A stretch of 64,000 bases of DNA from Cardiocondyla obscurior. Taxonomy: Eukaryota; Arthropoda; Insecta; Hymenoptera; Formicidae. A program made the position numbers and the translations under genes. Shown piece by piece: positions 54,901 to 63,223 of this stretch. Each line of letters opens with the position of its first letter. Positions within the stretch are counted from its first letter, which is position 1. The DNA is taken from positions 62,001 through 126,000 of the forward strand of contig NW_027228800.1 of the NCBI RefSeq assembly GCF_019399895.1, read 5' to 3'. The notes under the pieces are model-generated. The model saw only the letters and a program-made list of their open reading frames with translations, was not told where the DNA came from and ran no database searches.

Positions 54901-55827
54901 ATTTCCCTTCGAATCAGGTTTCTTGGGTACAATCCATAACGGACTGTTATATGGGGATTTCGATTCCTCTATTACTTTGTTTTCTAATAGATCTTTGACT
55001 TGTTTATCAATCTCATTTTTGTGGATTGGAGGAAAGCGGTATTGCTTTGTATTAATGGGTTGGTTATCGGTGGTAGTGATTTTGTGACTTGCCACGGTGG
55101 TGTGCCCTAAGGTTTCACCGGGGAGATGGAATAGATCATGATGTTTATGGATGAGGCTTATCGCATGTTCGGCCTCTTCTTGGTTTAGATGATCGAGTCT
55201 GAGTAATTTCTTTACCTTATCTACTCGGTCCTCTTTCGATATAGAGACGGAGTTTACTTGTGCGGTATCTCTCGCTGATACGCTTATCGCGCGCTTGGAG
55301 ACGGTTTCGATTTCTTCTAAGTTTATCGAGGGGACTATTATCTCCTGATCCCGTTCCCCTGGGTTTATCGCGCGGCAATATGCCTTCCCGTCTCGGTTAG
55401 TGACCACGGCGTCGCCGAGGATGACATCACCGCCTACCCTAAGGCGCGGGATGTAGCCGACTCTGAGTTTATTTATAACTTTTACGTAGAGAGTTGTTTG
55501 TGTTCGGGCTGGAATAGTTATCGATTCTGGAGTAGTAAATGGTAGTCTGTTTCCTTTCCATTCTACGTATTTCTCCACGAAATTTATATTTGATGCGTCC
55601 CTAAGAAAGTCCGATCCTAAGATGCCTTCTTGTATTATGGGGAAATCATCGGGAACGATATGGAAAATAACCGGGTGACCGAACAATTCTATTTTTAAAT
55701 AACCGAGGGTTTTTACTTGCCCGCTTGTGATGCCGCTAAGGAACAAGGGGTCTCCATTTATTATCTCGGCGTCCGGTTTAATCCCGTGTTGCTTGATTAG
55801 ATTAGGTGCTGCGCCAGTATCAATCAT
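51979..55827 (-). CDS. pol: Pol of element B, 1282 aa from first ATG
   Basis: Protease DTG (3-5), reverse transcriptase with YLDD (414-417), RNase H TTDASG (561-566), a short acidic linker of about 100 residues (SDTETEYSANESPDSEQSDTE), then integrase with HHCC (HxxxxGGHKG, CKNCQ) and DDE motifs (MDIMGPL, LTDQGSHF, NGSIERSHH), and a C-terminal chromo-less domain. It is closely related to A pol across RT and integrase. The frame is open upstream through gag's end to the slippery site, so it is made by -1 frameshifting. Confidence 0.93.
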   Translation of the reverse strand: MIDTGAAPNLIKQHGIKPDAEIINGDPLFLSGITSGQVKTLGYLKIELFGHPVIFHIVPDDFPIIQEGILGSDFLRDASNINFVEKYVEWKGNRLPFTTPESITIPARTQTTLYVKVINKLRVGYIPRLRVGGDVILGDAVVTNRDGKAYCRAINPGERDQEIIVPSINLEEIETVSKRAISVSARDTAQVNSVSISKEDRVDKVKKLLRLDHLNQEEAEHAISLIHKHHDLFHLPGETLGHTTVASHKITTTDNQPINTKQYRFPPIHKNEIDKQVKDLLENKVIEESKSPYNSPLWIVPKKPDSKGNKRWRLVIDFRALNEKTLGDAYPLPNITEILDQLGSSKYFSVFDLASGFHQIPMSEEDAQKTAFSTPFGHYEFKRMPFGLKNAPATFQRVMDRILSGLQGTLLFVYLDDIVIYASSLKEHAVKFNKLAERLRIANLKLQPDKCEFLRKEVGYLGHIISEDGVKPDPKKIIAVKNFPRPKDPKNIKQFLGLAGYYRRFIPGFSKEAKPLTQLLKKETAFAWSEEQEKAFCKLRDLLCSEPLLQHPDFTKPFVLTTDASGYAIGGILSQGEIGKDRPIAYASRLLNEAECNYSTIEKELLAIVYCTNYFRPYLYGNKFTLVTDHKPLVWLNSVKDPTSRLIRWRLKLAEYDYKIEYKAGKINVNADALSRNPITQAARVYPLEISSDEEIFEATRGSRATDKNQRVISDNDNVQATSDKPETSDTETEYSANESPDSEQSDTETSDEEIFDNVNKPYVFPNNYMTIISSTKDNLLGRKDNLVIFITDKSQPYDAGSELLNKAAVMPVIKDPTIGRARPLPYKKDKFIIALTLTKSISAVSERDLIKESIASLFDVVKELGLLSFSISKGKVGNIPWLTIHRLLDDTFRGTEVRITVCSNEISIPPENQRMNIINENHASPIGGHKGITKTYRRIREHYLWPRMKMEIEKFIKNCKNCQRKKLIRVKPKQPMVLTDTPDTAFDKISMDIMGPLPTSRTGHSYILTIQDLLTKYSLAIPLKKAGALDVADAFVEKFICIYGAPKALLTDQGSHFLNSLMRAIAKRFRITTFKTTAYRPQANGSIERSHHVLWEYLKQIVDNKSDWDCYLSLASLSYNTSVHEGTGYTPHELVFGKAARVPTSNPFPEDVPNESYTDYLIKLHDKIHDVQTSAQSNLINAKHKSKARYDARQNLNCIKKDDMVYLLKEPTHKLGDQYVGPYQVIEILPRNNVRLKINNRVTRTVHMDKIKLAPPNAESPEKDTYSRSSEPRTGTTPEDH

Positions 55828-55898
55828 GAGATTAACTTCCCTAAGGAGGTTATCTGAATTTATCTTTGTTGTTGGCGCGTGTGTGAACTCTTTTGGAT

Positions 55899-57398
55899 TT
55901 AGGATTGCGATACGGGTTCGTCGGGTGTTTCCGTTTTGCTGGTCGACGGTTGTGACGTTATGGAATTTATCGGACGCGTATTTTGTCGGTTGTCCGACCG
56001 GGGTGCGTCCGGGCGTCCCGTCGGACGATTCTCGTTTCCCGAATGTTGTCTCTGTAAATTATTATTATATTGTCGTTTCCGGCATTCTTCGATCGTATGG
56101 CCGTGATTTTTACAATATCTACATGTTTTTTCAGTTGCTGTAGGCGTACTCTGTCGCGTCGGTGGGTTATCTTGCGGTCGAGTAGTGTAGTTATCGCGGG
56201 GTCGAGATGAATAGTTATCGCGGGGTCGCGATGTGTAATTATCGCGGGGTCGAGGTGAATAGTTATCGCGGGGTCGCGATGTGTAGTTATCGCGCTCCGG
56301 CTGATTTCTCTCGTATCTCGGACGATTCCATTGCGACGTCGGTCGGTTAGTCATGTAAGTTTTTGGGGTCGAAAAGGCTATCGGCCGTCCGATAGGATGA
56401 ATGCGCTGCGACTGATTATTTCTTTCGTTATCATTTCGCCCTCGTGAATCGAAGCGTTGTTTGTCTAATTCTTGTCGTTTCGCGATAGCTTTCACTGAAG
56501 CAAATGCTTCTGACGGATTATAATATGCATCCGGTCGTAATTGGAGCCTGTACTCAAGTGGCAAGCCATCGCAAAAAGAACGCGCGGTTAATGTTTCCAC
56601 TTCGGCTGTTATGCGATGGTCGAGTTGTCCGTGCCTTCGACGTTCCGCGTCGAGGATGTTGGAACGCAGGTCCTTAACGCGACTGATGTAATCGAGAATG
56701 TGTTCGTGCGGTTTTAGGTATACTGTACTTAGATCTCCGCGGTATTGATCAATAGTCCTCGAGGGTCCGAATGCACCATTTAATAAGTCTATCAACTGGG
56801 TAACGGTATCGCAAGGTTCGTCTTCTACGGCGTAGTACGCACGTCCTCTTAATTTATTAATTAAGAGTTTAGTCAAGTTTCTTTCTGACGCTGCTGGTAC
56901 GATGCTTCTTGCTCTTCGGCAAGCACGCGTAAATTGAGCGAGGGGAATGCTATAACCATCAAATGACGGTACGCCTTCCGTGGCTTCGCGAAAGGATACT
57001 TTAGGAATACTAACGTCGTAAGGTACGTCAAAACTGAACGGGGTAGATGAAGGTTCTATATGAGCCGTGGCGTTCGGTATGTTACCAATATTGTGAGTGG
57101 TTTCCTCGCGTGTATGTTCGGTTTCTTTTGGGAGCGTAGGGTTGTTCCATTTATTTAATTCCAAGTGAGATATAGAAGACTCATGGATTTGGGCGGCTCT
57201 TTCCTTTTCAAACGCGACGCGTTGTTTTTGGAGTTCCGCGCTTTCCGCGGCCATTTTCTTTTGTTGTGCTTTAATACTTGTGCGTATTGCGTCAAGTTCG
57301 GCGGTTTCTTGCGCAATCTTTCTGCGAGCAATATCAAGTTCGGACTCGCTCAGAGGCTTATCAGTAGTCTTACTGCGCGTCTCCATCTCGTTGGGCAT
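55899..57398 (-). CDS. gag: Gag of element B, 499 aa
   Basis: An N-terminal coiled coil (about 18-85, heptad-rich Ala/Glu/Gln) is followed by a capsid-like region (about 130-320), an Arg-rich segment with tandem RPRDNY repeats (about 367-402, encoded by a 24-bp minisatellite at 56190-56295), one CCHC knuckle (C426-C439) and a Pro/Ser tail. A has three knuckles and no coiled coil, so the Gags are far more diverged than the Pols. The segment RKRxYNNNL after the knuckle is shared with A. ATG at 57398; a second ATG four codons in is possible. Confidence 0.88.
   Translation of the reverse strand: MPNEMETRSKTTDKPLSESELDIARRKIAQETAELDAIRTSIKAQQKKMAAESAELQKQRVAFEKERAAQIHESSISHLELNKWNNPTLPKETEHTREETTHNIGNIPNATAHIEPSSTPFSFDVPYDVSIPKVSFREATEGVPSFDGYSIPLAQFTRACRRARSIVPAASERNLTKLLINKLRGRAYYAVEDEPCDTVTQLIDLLNGAFGPSRTIDQYRGDLSTVYLKPHEHILDYISRVKDLRSNILDAERRRHGQLDHRITAEVETLTARSFCDGLPLEYRLQLRPDAYYNPSEAFASVKAIAKRQELDKQRFDSRGRNDNERNNQSQRIHPIGRPIAFSTPKTYMTNRPTSQWNRPRYERNQPERDNYTSRPRDNYSPRPRDNYTSRPRDNYSSRPRDNYTTRPQDNPPTRQSTPTATEKTCRYCKNHGHTIEECRKRQYNNNLQRQHSGNENRPTGRPDAPRSDNRQNTRPINSITSQPSTSKTETPDEPVSQS
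55993..56040 (-). other. Gag-pol -1 frameshift signal (B)
   Basis: In sense: GGGAAAC (56040-56034) in phase G-GGA-AAC, 8 spacer bases, then TCCGAC (56025-56020) pairing with GTCGGA (55998-55993), with a further GGG/CCC hairpin inside. Same heptamer and phase as family A. Confidence 0.72.
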
Positions 57399-57497
57399 AT
57401 CTTATCTTGCTTACAAGGTGACGTCACGATTGCGTCAGAATTTTAATTGCGTGGTCTGCTTTATCAGTGAGGCTGATTTCGTAGTACGAATATAAGG

Positions 57498-57675
57498 CCA
57501 ATTAGTGTAATTAAAATGAAACGTTCGCTTGGCGAATGCTTGGTCTTCAATGATAAGATAAGATAAGGCACTTCCCGTGATAACAACCAATTAGTATAAT
57601 TAAAATGAAACGTTCTTTTGGCGACTGTTTAGTCTTATGATAAGATAAGATAAGACGCTTCCTGTGATAACAACC
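57498..57675. repeat. Two-fold 89-bp repeat with GATAAG clusters in the B leader
   Basis: Units begin CCAATTAGT at 57498 and 57587. Each contains three GATAAG in a row (57552-57567 and 57639-57654), possible GATA-factor sites, between the PBS and gag. Confidence 0.7.
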
Positions 57676-57800
57676 TGATATGCTACAAGGCCTTTATTTA
57701 TTCCGTTAACAACTTGATGAACAGTGCTTCTATTCATTCAACGAAATATAATTTAATTTAATTGTGGGTTAATATTGAAATTGTTTGCACGTGGACTTAA

Positions 57801-57821
57801 CGGATCCCACCGCTGTCACCA
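57801..57821 (-). other. Primer-binding site of element B (tRNA-Leu-like)
   Basis: In sense TGGTGACAGCGGTGGGATCC, starting 6 bases after the LTR. It resembles the complement of tRNA-Leu 3' end with two differences from the sequence I recall; A uses a similar site. Confidence 0.7.
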
Positions 57822-57975
57822 AATTTATGTTACGTCCCGGCGATTGCGGATGTTTCAAAACAATTTCGAACCGCGGGTCTTAGGCATTTATGGGATCAAG
57901 AAAGTTCAGCGTGTTACGGCTTCCGATCAAGGGATTCTTTTACTCGCTCGGACCACGAAATATTTATTTTACAAT

Positions 57976-58404
57976 TTATGAGGCATCTGGCACTGGTAAT
58001 CTCCGGTATACAATAGTAATTATAGTCGGTTCACTATCTAAATATGGTTGATCTTCCGGATTTTCGTCAAGGTAATCTAGAAAACGATCTATCGTTTCTA
58101 TACACAAGGGGCAATGTCGGATATTATGTGAATCTGCTATTAAAACACCACAATTGCTACATTCGTATTCTCCACTACGTATTCCGATAAGGATGCGATG
58201 AGACGGTACGTAGTCAAATTCTGAAGTCGGGTATCCGGAATTAAGCATGCATCTACGGCAAAAGGGAAGACGCGTAACCTTTTGTTCGAAGTGACGGTAT
58301 CTGATCTCGCACCTAGCTTGGAGCAACCAATTGATAACTGCTCTGGTTAATCCCAAAGGAGCTGTGCTAACGGGCATTCGAGGACGGGGTCGATTTGGGC
58401 ACAT
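57976..58404 (-). CDS. ORF-c (B), 142 aa, 5' LTR copy
   Basis: Protein identical to the 3' LTR copy. Because it lies between promoter and PBS, its presence in the RNA depends on where R starts, which I cannot place. Confidence 0.8.
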   Translation of the reverse strand: MCPNRPRPRMPVSTAPLGLTRAVINWLLQARCEIRYRHFEQKVTRLPFCRRCMLNSGYPTSEFDYVPSHRILIGIRSGEYECSNCGVLIADSHNIRHCPLCIETIDRFLDYLDENPEDQPYLDSEPTIITIVYRRLPVPDAS

Positions 58405-58414
58405 TTACGTTCTT

Positions 58415-58837
58415 TTACTGAGATTCACTCCCTATATGATCGATGAATATTTCTACTGGTTCTCCTAGCAAATATACTGTATCTCCGCTTAATTCAAGAT
58501 AACGTATAAAATCGCGATGAACTAAGGGGCAAACGCCACAATTCCTGTAAGCTTCCGACAGCTCTAATTTTATTCTACACTCGCGACACTTTAATGTATT
58601 AGGAGCGTTCCCGAAATACAGGTAATGATCGACGACGTGTACAAAGTTGGATTTGAAAGAGTCTATTAAGGGTGCACAACCGAGACAATATAGCTCACGA
58701 GTTTCGCGATGTCGTCGGTATATTTTATGGACACAGCAAGCGTTTGCTATCCACTCTGATCTAGTAGCAGTTAGATTTAATAACGCGTAGTTTCTTTCGT
58801 TGACTCTACAGTAATTAGCCTGACTCGGCGGGCACAT
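58415..58837 (-). CDS. ORF-b (B), 140 aa, 5' LTR copy
   Basis: Protein identical to the 3' LTR copy (Ser60). All ligands intact. Confidence 0.8.
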   Translation of the reverse strand: MCPPSQANYCRVNERNYALLNLTATRSEWIANACCVHKIYRRHRETRELYCLGCAPLIDSFKSNFVHVVDHYLYFGNAPNTLKCRECRIKLELSEAYRNCGVCPLVHRDFIRYLELSGDTVYLLGEPVEIFIDHIGSESQ

Positions 58838-58855
58838 TTCCGTTTAAAACGAACA

Positions 58856-59167
58856 TTACAAATGAGGTTGGCAGGTACTTACCCAATCTCGGCATCTCAT
58901 CTGCGCTGCTTTGGATTGCTTCCTCTGCGTTTCTATGAATTCAGCGTCGCAGTCTTTGACTTCCTTCTGAGGTGGATTTTCGTAGGCTCTCCTGCGTGGG
59001 TCGTCCTTCGGGATGTCGTTCAAGGAAGGCCTCTTTATGACGTAGGTAATCGGCTTCAGATGATAGATCGAAGTTCCACAAGAGTGTCGATTTAGCGCGT
59101 GATAATACGCGGTGATTTTACGTATTTGATATTTACGGCCGCCGCGTCGTGATTTAGAGTTTGTCAT
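58856..59167 (-). CDS. ORF-a (B), basic 103-aa protein, 5' LTR copy
   Basis: Protein identical to the 3' LTR copy. In the 5' LTR its donor-like GTAAGT (58882-58877, minus) could splice to env or other downstream acceptors, making ORF-a an N-terminal exon; this is unproved. Confidence 0.65.
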   Translation of the reverse strand: MTNSKSRRGGRKYQIRKITAYYHALNRHSCGTSIYHLKPITYVIKRPSLNDIPKDDPRRRAYENPPQKEVKDCDAEFIETQRKQSKAAQMRCRDWVSTCQPHL

Positions 59168-59219
59168 GGGTAGTTTCACAGAATATGAATAAGTTAACTA
59201 AAGATTCCAGGCAGAAAGC

Positions 59220-59296
59220 GTGCAGTGCGGCTGCACCACTTCCAACGCAGGAATACCTGTTAGACTGAATCTCAAAGACGTGCAGTGCGGCTGCAC
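59220..59296 (-). promoter_or_regulatory. Twin hairpins 60 bp apart (5' LTR of B)
   Basis: GTGCAG-TGCGG-CTGCAC at 59220-59236 and 59280-59296. Confidence 0.7.
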
Positions 59297-60216
59297 CGAA
59301 ATCAATCTTCAATCACACAGGTTAATAAATATAGCAAATAGTGAAACTGTTGGATTATGGTAAGGTAAGGTATCACTGAATCTAGCACACGATGTAGAAT
59401 TAACAATAAGTATATATTCTAAAGTTACGTTACAATAATGTTGGTTATACAAGAATAAAGTTTAAGATATAAGTACGAACTAGAAGAAAATAGTAAAGGA
59501 CCCGCACGCGGGATGGACTCTCCTTAGAGAGATGTGACTCGACTTAGAACTGGGTACGAAGTGAGCTCTCTGGCTTGTGCATGGACCTCCTTCGGTTTGA
59601 TCCTCTCCATCGTCGTTGGTTGACGGTGGGGGTGATGCGCGCGCCGCCGCTGGCCGTTGATGGGGCGATGACGCAGGTGGGGATGATGCGCGCGCCGCCG
59701 CTGACTGTTGGTGGGGCGATGACGCGTCTGCTCTGCTGGCTGTTGCGTGGGAGTGATGACGTAGGTCCATGTGGTACGCAATACGATTACGCAATATGCT
59801 TACGCAATTACGCAATACTATCTTATGCTTAATGCTATTCTTATATAATGTGTTTACGAAGTGGTATATTGACGCACATGCGTCTAAGTAGATTAATTCT
59901 TATAGGTCTAAAATAGATTAGAAGTGTCATACAAGTAAAAAGGCGAAAAATTTCTTAGGCGTAGTGTTTCTTATTAACTATGTGTTGTGGGGTCGTAACA
60001 TATGTGTTGTGGGGTCGTAACACTTTCACTTTACCCTATTGTTCTGTAATATTTCCTTTCATTTTTTTATTTTTTGGTTCTATTGTCATTCGGCACTCCG
60101 CAGTGAAAGTTGTCTTTACTTTTTCTTCTGGCTTGTAGAAGTTTGGTAAAATTTTGTGCATGAATATTTTAAATTTTATTTGCATCAATAAAACTTGATT
60201 TCTGTCATTATGTATA

Positions 60217-60636
60217 ATGTGCCTGTCCTGTCGATCCGTGCCACAGCACACTAGTAATACTCGCGACACGGCTCCATTAAACTTGACTCATACGCTAACT
60301 GAATAATTAGACACAGGCTGCTGTGTCCATAAAGTATATAGACGGCATCGCAAAACTCGCGATAATTATTGTTTAACCTGCGCACTCGACGCTGATAGAC
60401 TTAAAATCATTTTTGTTCTCGTTACCGGACATTATCTTTGTTTGGGACTTTTCTATAATTCTTCAAGGTGCCATCACTGTAAAATAATTTTAGAAATTTT
60501 TGAGTCGTATTAAGATTGTGATTACTGCCGATTAGTACGTTGCAATTTTTCCCGTTGTTTAACCCTGAGTGAAGATAGAATATTTTTTTAAAACAATTCC
60601 GTTGAGATTTTTATAGAAACTTTAACTACGGTTTAG
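60217..60636 (+). pseudogene. ORF-b relic (C'', right arm)
   Basis: ATG-TGC at 60217, stop TAG at 60634-60636. Stops (for example TAA within the ESY..DC block) and frameshifts break it. Cys-x2-Cys remnants are visible. Confidence 0.6.
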
Positions 60637-60649
60637 TTTACATTAATAA

Positions 60650-61057
60650 ATGTGTTCAAAGCAACCTTTTGCGCGTGCACCCATCTGTAAAATTTCGTTG
60701 GATTTAACTAAAGTAATTATAACTGGCTAGCTCATGCCACTTGCGTAACCAGGTATTGATTGTATGAGCAAAAGGTAACGCGTCTTTTTTTTTGCCGGAG
60801 GTGTATGCTTAGATCTGGGCAACTTTCTTCGGACTTTTATTACGTACCATCACATAAAATCAACATCGGCTTAAGTCAAAAAAAATACGAATGCAGTAAC
60901 TGCGGTGTGCTTGTCGCAATTCGCGAAATATCAGACATTGCCCACTGTGTTAAAAAGCAATATTGTTATTTTTAAATTACTTTAAGCAAAATCCGCAGGA
61001 TCAACCTTACTTAAATAGCAAAGCAACTATTATTTGTATTAAATATCAAAGAGTTGC
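60650..61057 (+). pseudogene. ORF-c relic (C'', right arm)
   Basis: ATG at 60650, TAA at 61055-61057. Open only over 60760-60975 (first two cysteine pairs). A deletion near the third pair matches the damage in the left-arm copy, so it predates the duplication. Confidence 0.65.
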
Positions 61058-61163
61058 CTTAACGTAAATTGATTTTATTTCGTTAAATTATTGTTACTCC
61101 TGTAATTGCCTAAACCCGTTGTTCAATTCCGCCTTAGATGTCCGCGACTACCGAGACGTAACA

Positions 61164-61899
61164 TTTGCGATACAGTGAATAATTTTTTAGGTAAAGTTAA
61201 TAATTAATATATTTATTTATATACGGTACTAGACGCGCTTGTCCAATCGTGGGCTCATTGATTTTCGGTAAAATTAAGTTTGTTTTAACACTTTAGCCGT
61301 TTAATCGCATGGTTGTCCGGTTTTCTAGATAAATATTACCAAACTATTTTTTCAATATAAAATATTGTTTCGCGTGTTTCTTATTATGGTCATGTAATGA
61401 TTTGGAAACTAATACGGTATATTAACATTATTAAATATTTTGTTGTTGAACTGATAATTTGAAATAAAGTTGCTATCTGATATATCTGATACGTTGCTAT
61501 CCGCATATTTGTTATTATAATCGTCACTCAAAAGAGCATCTAAATTTAAGCGAGCATCGTTTTAATTTATGTTACTTGATTCGGGTAAGATATTTATGTC
61601 TGATGTATTGCGCGCTTGAATGTCGGTTATCGTTTCACATATTTTTTTATGATCTTTTTTACTTATATTACCGGTGTTGGGAAAGATGTTTATGTCTGGC
61701 GCGTAACGTGTTCGCATTTTCTTATTACCTCTTTGGTTTACGTTACCGGAATCAAAAAGGATTGATATTGTCTGGCGCGTTGCGTGTTTGCATTTTCTTA
61801 TCATCTCTTCGGTTTACATTACCGAAGTCGGAAAAAATGCTTATGTCTACCGCGTCGCGCGTTTGAGTGTTGCGTGTCATCTCAAATATTTTCTCGCCG
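61164..61899 (-). pseudogene. pol: C-family pol linker relic, right-arm copy without LTR
   Basis: It is the reverse complement of 984-1412 joined to 3811-3991, with one CCAA at 61339-61342 instead of the solo LTR and its TTGG duplication. It extends by at least one more 'DINIxP' repeat unit (about 61800-61890) than the left arm. Broken by stops. Confidence 0.7.
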
Positions 61900-62111
61900 T
61901 GTTACGTCCTGGCGATTGCGAATGTTTTAGAACAATTTCGAACCGCGGGTCTTAGGCATTTATGGAATCACGAAAGTTAAGCGTGTTGCGGCTTTTGATC
62001 AAGGGGCTTTTTTATTTGCTCGGACCACAAAATATTAACTTTTGTTACGTCCCGGCGATTGCGGATGTTTTAAAACAATTTCGAACCGCGGATCTTAGGC
62101 ATTAAATGAAT
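61900..62111 (-). mobile_element. Two stacked B-type LTR 3'-end fragments
   Basis: TGTTACGTCCTGGCGATTGCG begins at 61900 and TGTTACGTCCCGGCGATTGCG at 62043. Each is cut off after about 60-135 bases by the next LTR terminus; a third (C type) begins at 62112. Confidence 0.75.
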
Positions 62112-62722
62112 TGTTACGTCCCGGTAGTCGCGGGCGCCTAAAGCGGATTCGAACTACGGGCCTAGGCAATTGTGGGAGTTACGATAACTTAACAAAATGA
62201 GATTAATCTACGTTAGAGCAATTCTTTAATATTTAATGCAAATAATAGTTGCTTTGCTATTTAAGTAAGGTTGATCTTGCGGGTTTCGTTCGAGGTAGGT
62301 TAGAAATAACAATATCGCTTCTTGACACTGTGAGCAATGTCTAATATTTTGCGAGTCGGCGACTAGTACACCGCAGTTACTGCATTCGTATTCCCCTTGA
62401 CTCAAGCCGATGTTAATTCTATGTGACAATACGTAGTAAAAGTCCGAAAAGGGTTGCCCAGATCTAAGCATACACCTCCGGCAAAAAGGGAGACGCGTCA
62501 CTTTTTGCTCATATAACCGATATCTGGTTTCGCAAGTCGCGTGAGCTAGCCAATTAATAATTATTCTAGTTATATCTAACGAGATTCTGCAAGTGGGTAC
62601 ACGCGCGCGAAGTCACCTTAGACACATTTATTAATTTAGACTAAACCGTTGTTAACGTTTCTATAAAAATCTCAACGAAGTTGTTCTGTAAATATACTCT
62701 ATTTCCGCTTAGAGTTAAGTAA
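62112..62722 (-). mobile_element. C LTR, reversed, truncated by B fragment
   Basis: Counterpart of the C LTR at 182-983. Starts TGTTACGTCCCGGTAGTCGC; runs through ORF-c into the end of ORF-b and is cut at 62722 by a B LTR start. Confidence 0.85.
62208..62627 (-). pseudogene. ORF-c (C) with early stop
   Basis: Close to the intact gene at 468-887, but codon 5 is TGA (CGA in the intact copy), so only internal frames remain open. Cys/His ligands are otherwise present. Confidence 0.75.
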
Positions 62723-63223
62723 TGTTACGACCCCACAACACATAGTTAATAAGAAGCACTACGCCTAAGAAATTTTTCGCCTTTTACTTGTATGACACTT
62801 CTAATCTATTTTAGACCTATAAGAATTAATCTACTTAGACGCATGTGCGTCATTATACCACTTCGTAAACACATTATATAAGAATAGCATTAAGCATAAG
62901 ATAGTATAGCGTAATTGCGTAAGCGTATTGCGTAATCGTATTGCGTACCACATGGACCTGCGTCATCGCCTACGTCATCACTCCCACGCAACAGCCAGCA
63001 GAGCAGACGCGTCATCGCCCCACCAACAGTCAGCGGCGGCGCGCGCATCATCCCCACCTGCGTCATCGCCCCATCAACGGCCAGCGGCGGCGCGCGCATC
63101 ACCCCCACCGTCAGTCAACAACGATGGAGGGGATCAAACCGAAGGAGGTCCATGCATGAGCTAGAGAGCTCACTTCGTACCCAGTTCTAAGTCGAGTCAC
63201 ATCTCTCTTAAGAGAGTCCATCC
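62723..63223 (+). mobile_element. 5' end of a B LTR, fused to a reversed C' LTR
   Basis: It starts TGTTACGACCCC and follows the B LTR through the CGTCA-rich block (62955-63120) and the CTCTCTTAAGAGAG palindrome, then stops at GTCCATCC (63223), right where B would form CCCGCGTGCGGG. Confidence 0.88.

Larger units (their letters stand above)
47750..60022 (-). mobile_element. Complete family-B endogenous retrovirus (12.3 kb, TSD CTTT)
   Basis: On the minus strand: 5' LTR (60022-57828), PBS, leader with GATA-rich repeats, gag, pol, env, polypurine tract, 3' LTR (49933-47750). It is flanked by CTTT at 47746-47749 and 60023-60026, and the left arm shows the empty site at 5064-5067. Gag, pol, env and all LTR genes have open frames, and the two LTRs differ by only a few positions, so it is a young and possibly active copy. 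Confidence 0.95.
57828..60022 (-). repeat. 5' LTR of element B (2195 bp)
   Basis: It is nearly identical to the 3' LTR; differences seen are one G and the length of the duplicated first bases (22-bp tandem unit at 60001-60022 and 59979-60000). It carries the same gene row. Confidence 0.92.
60027..61163 (+). mobile_element. C'' LTR, right-arm copy, degraded
   Basis: It is the inverted counterpart of 3992-5063. It ends CCGAGACGTAACA at 61163, followed by the pol relic. Its upstream portion is separated from it by the whole of element B. Confidence 0.8.
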
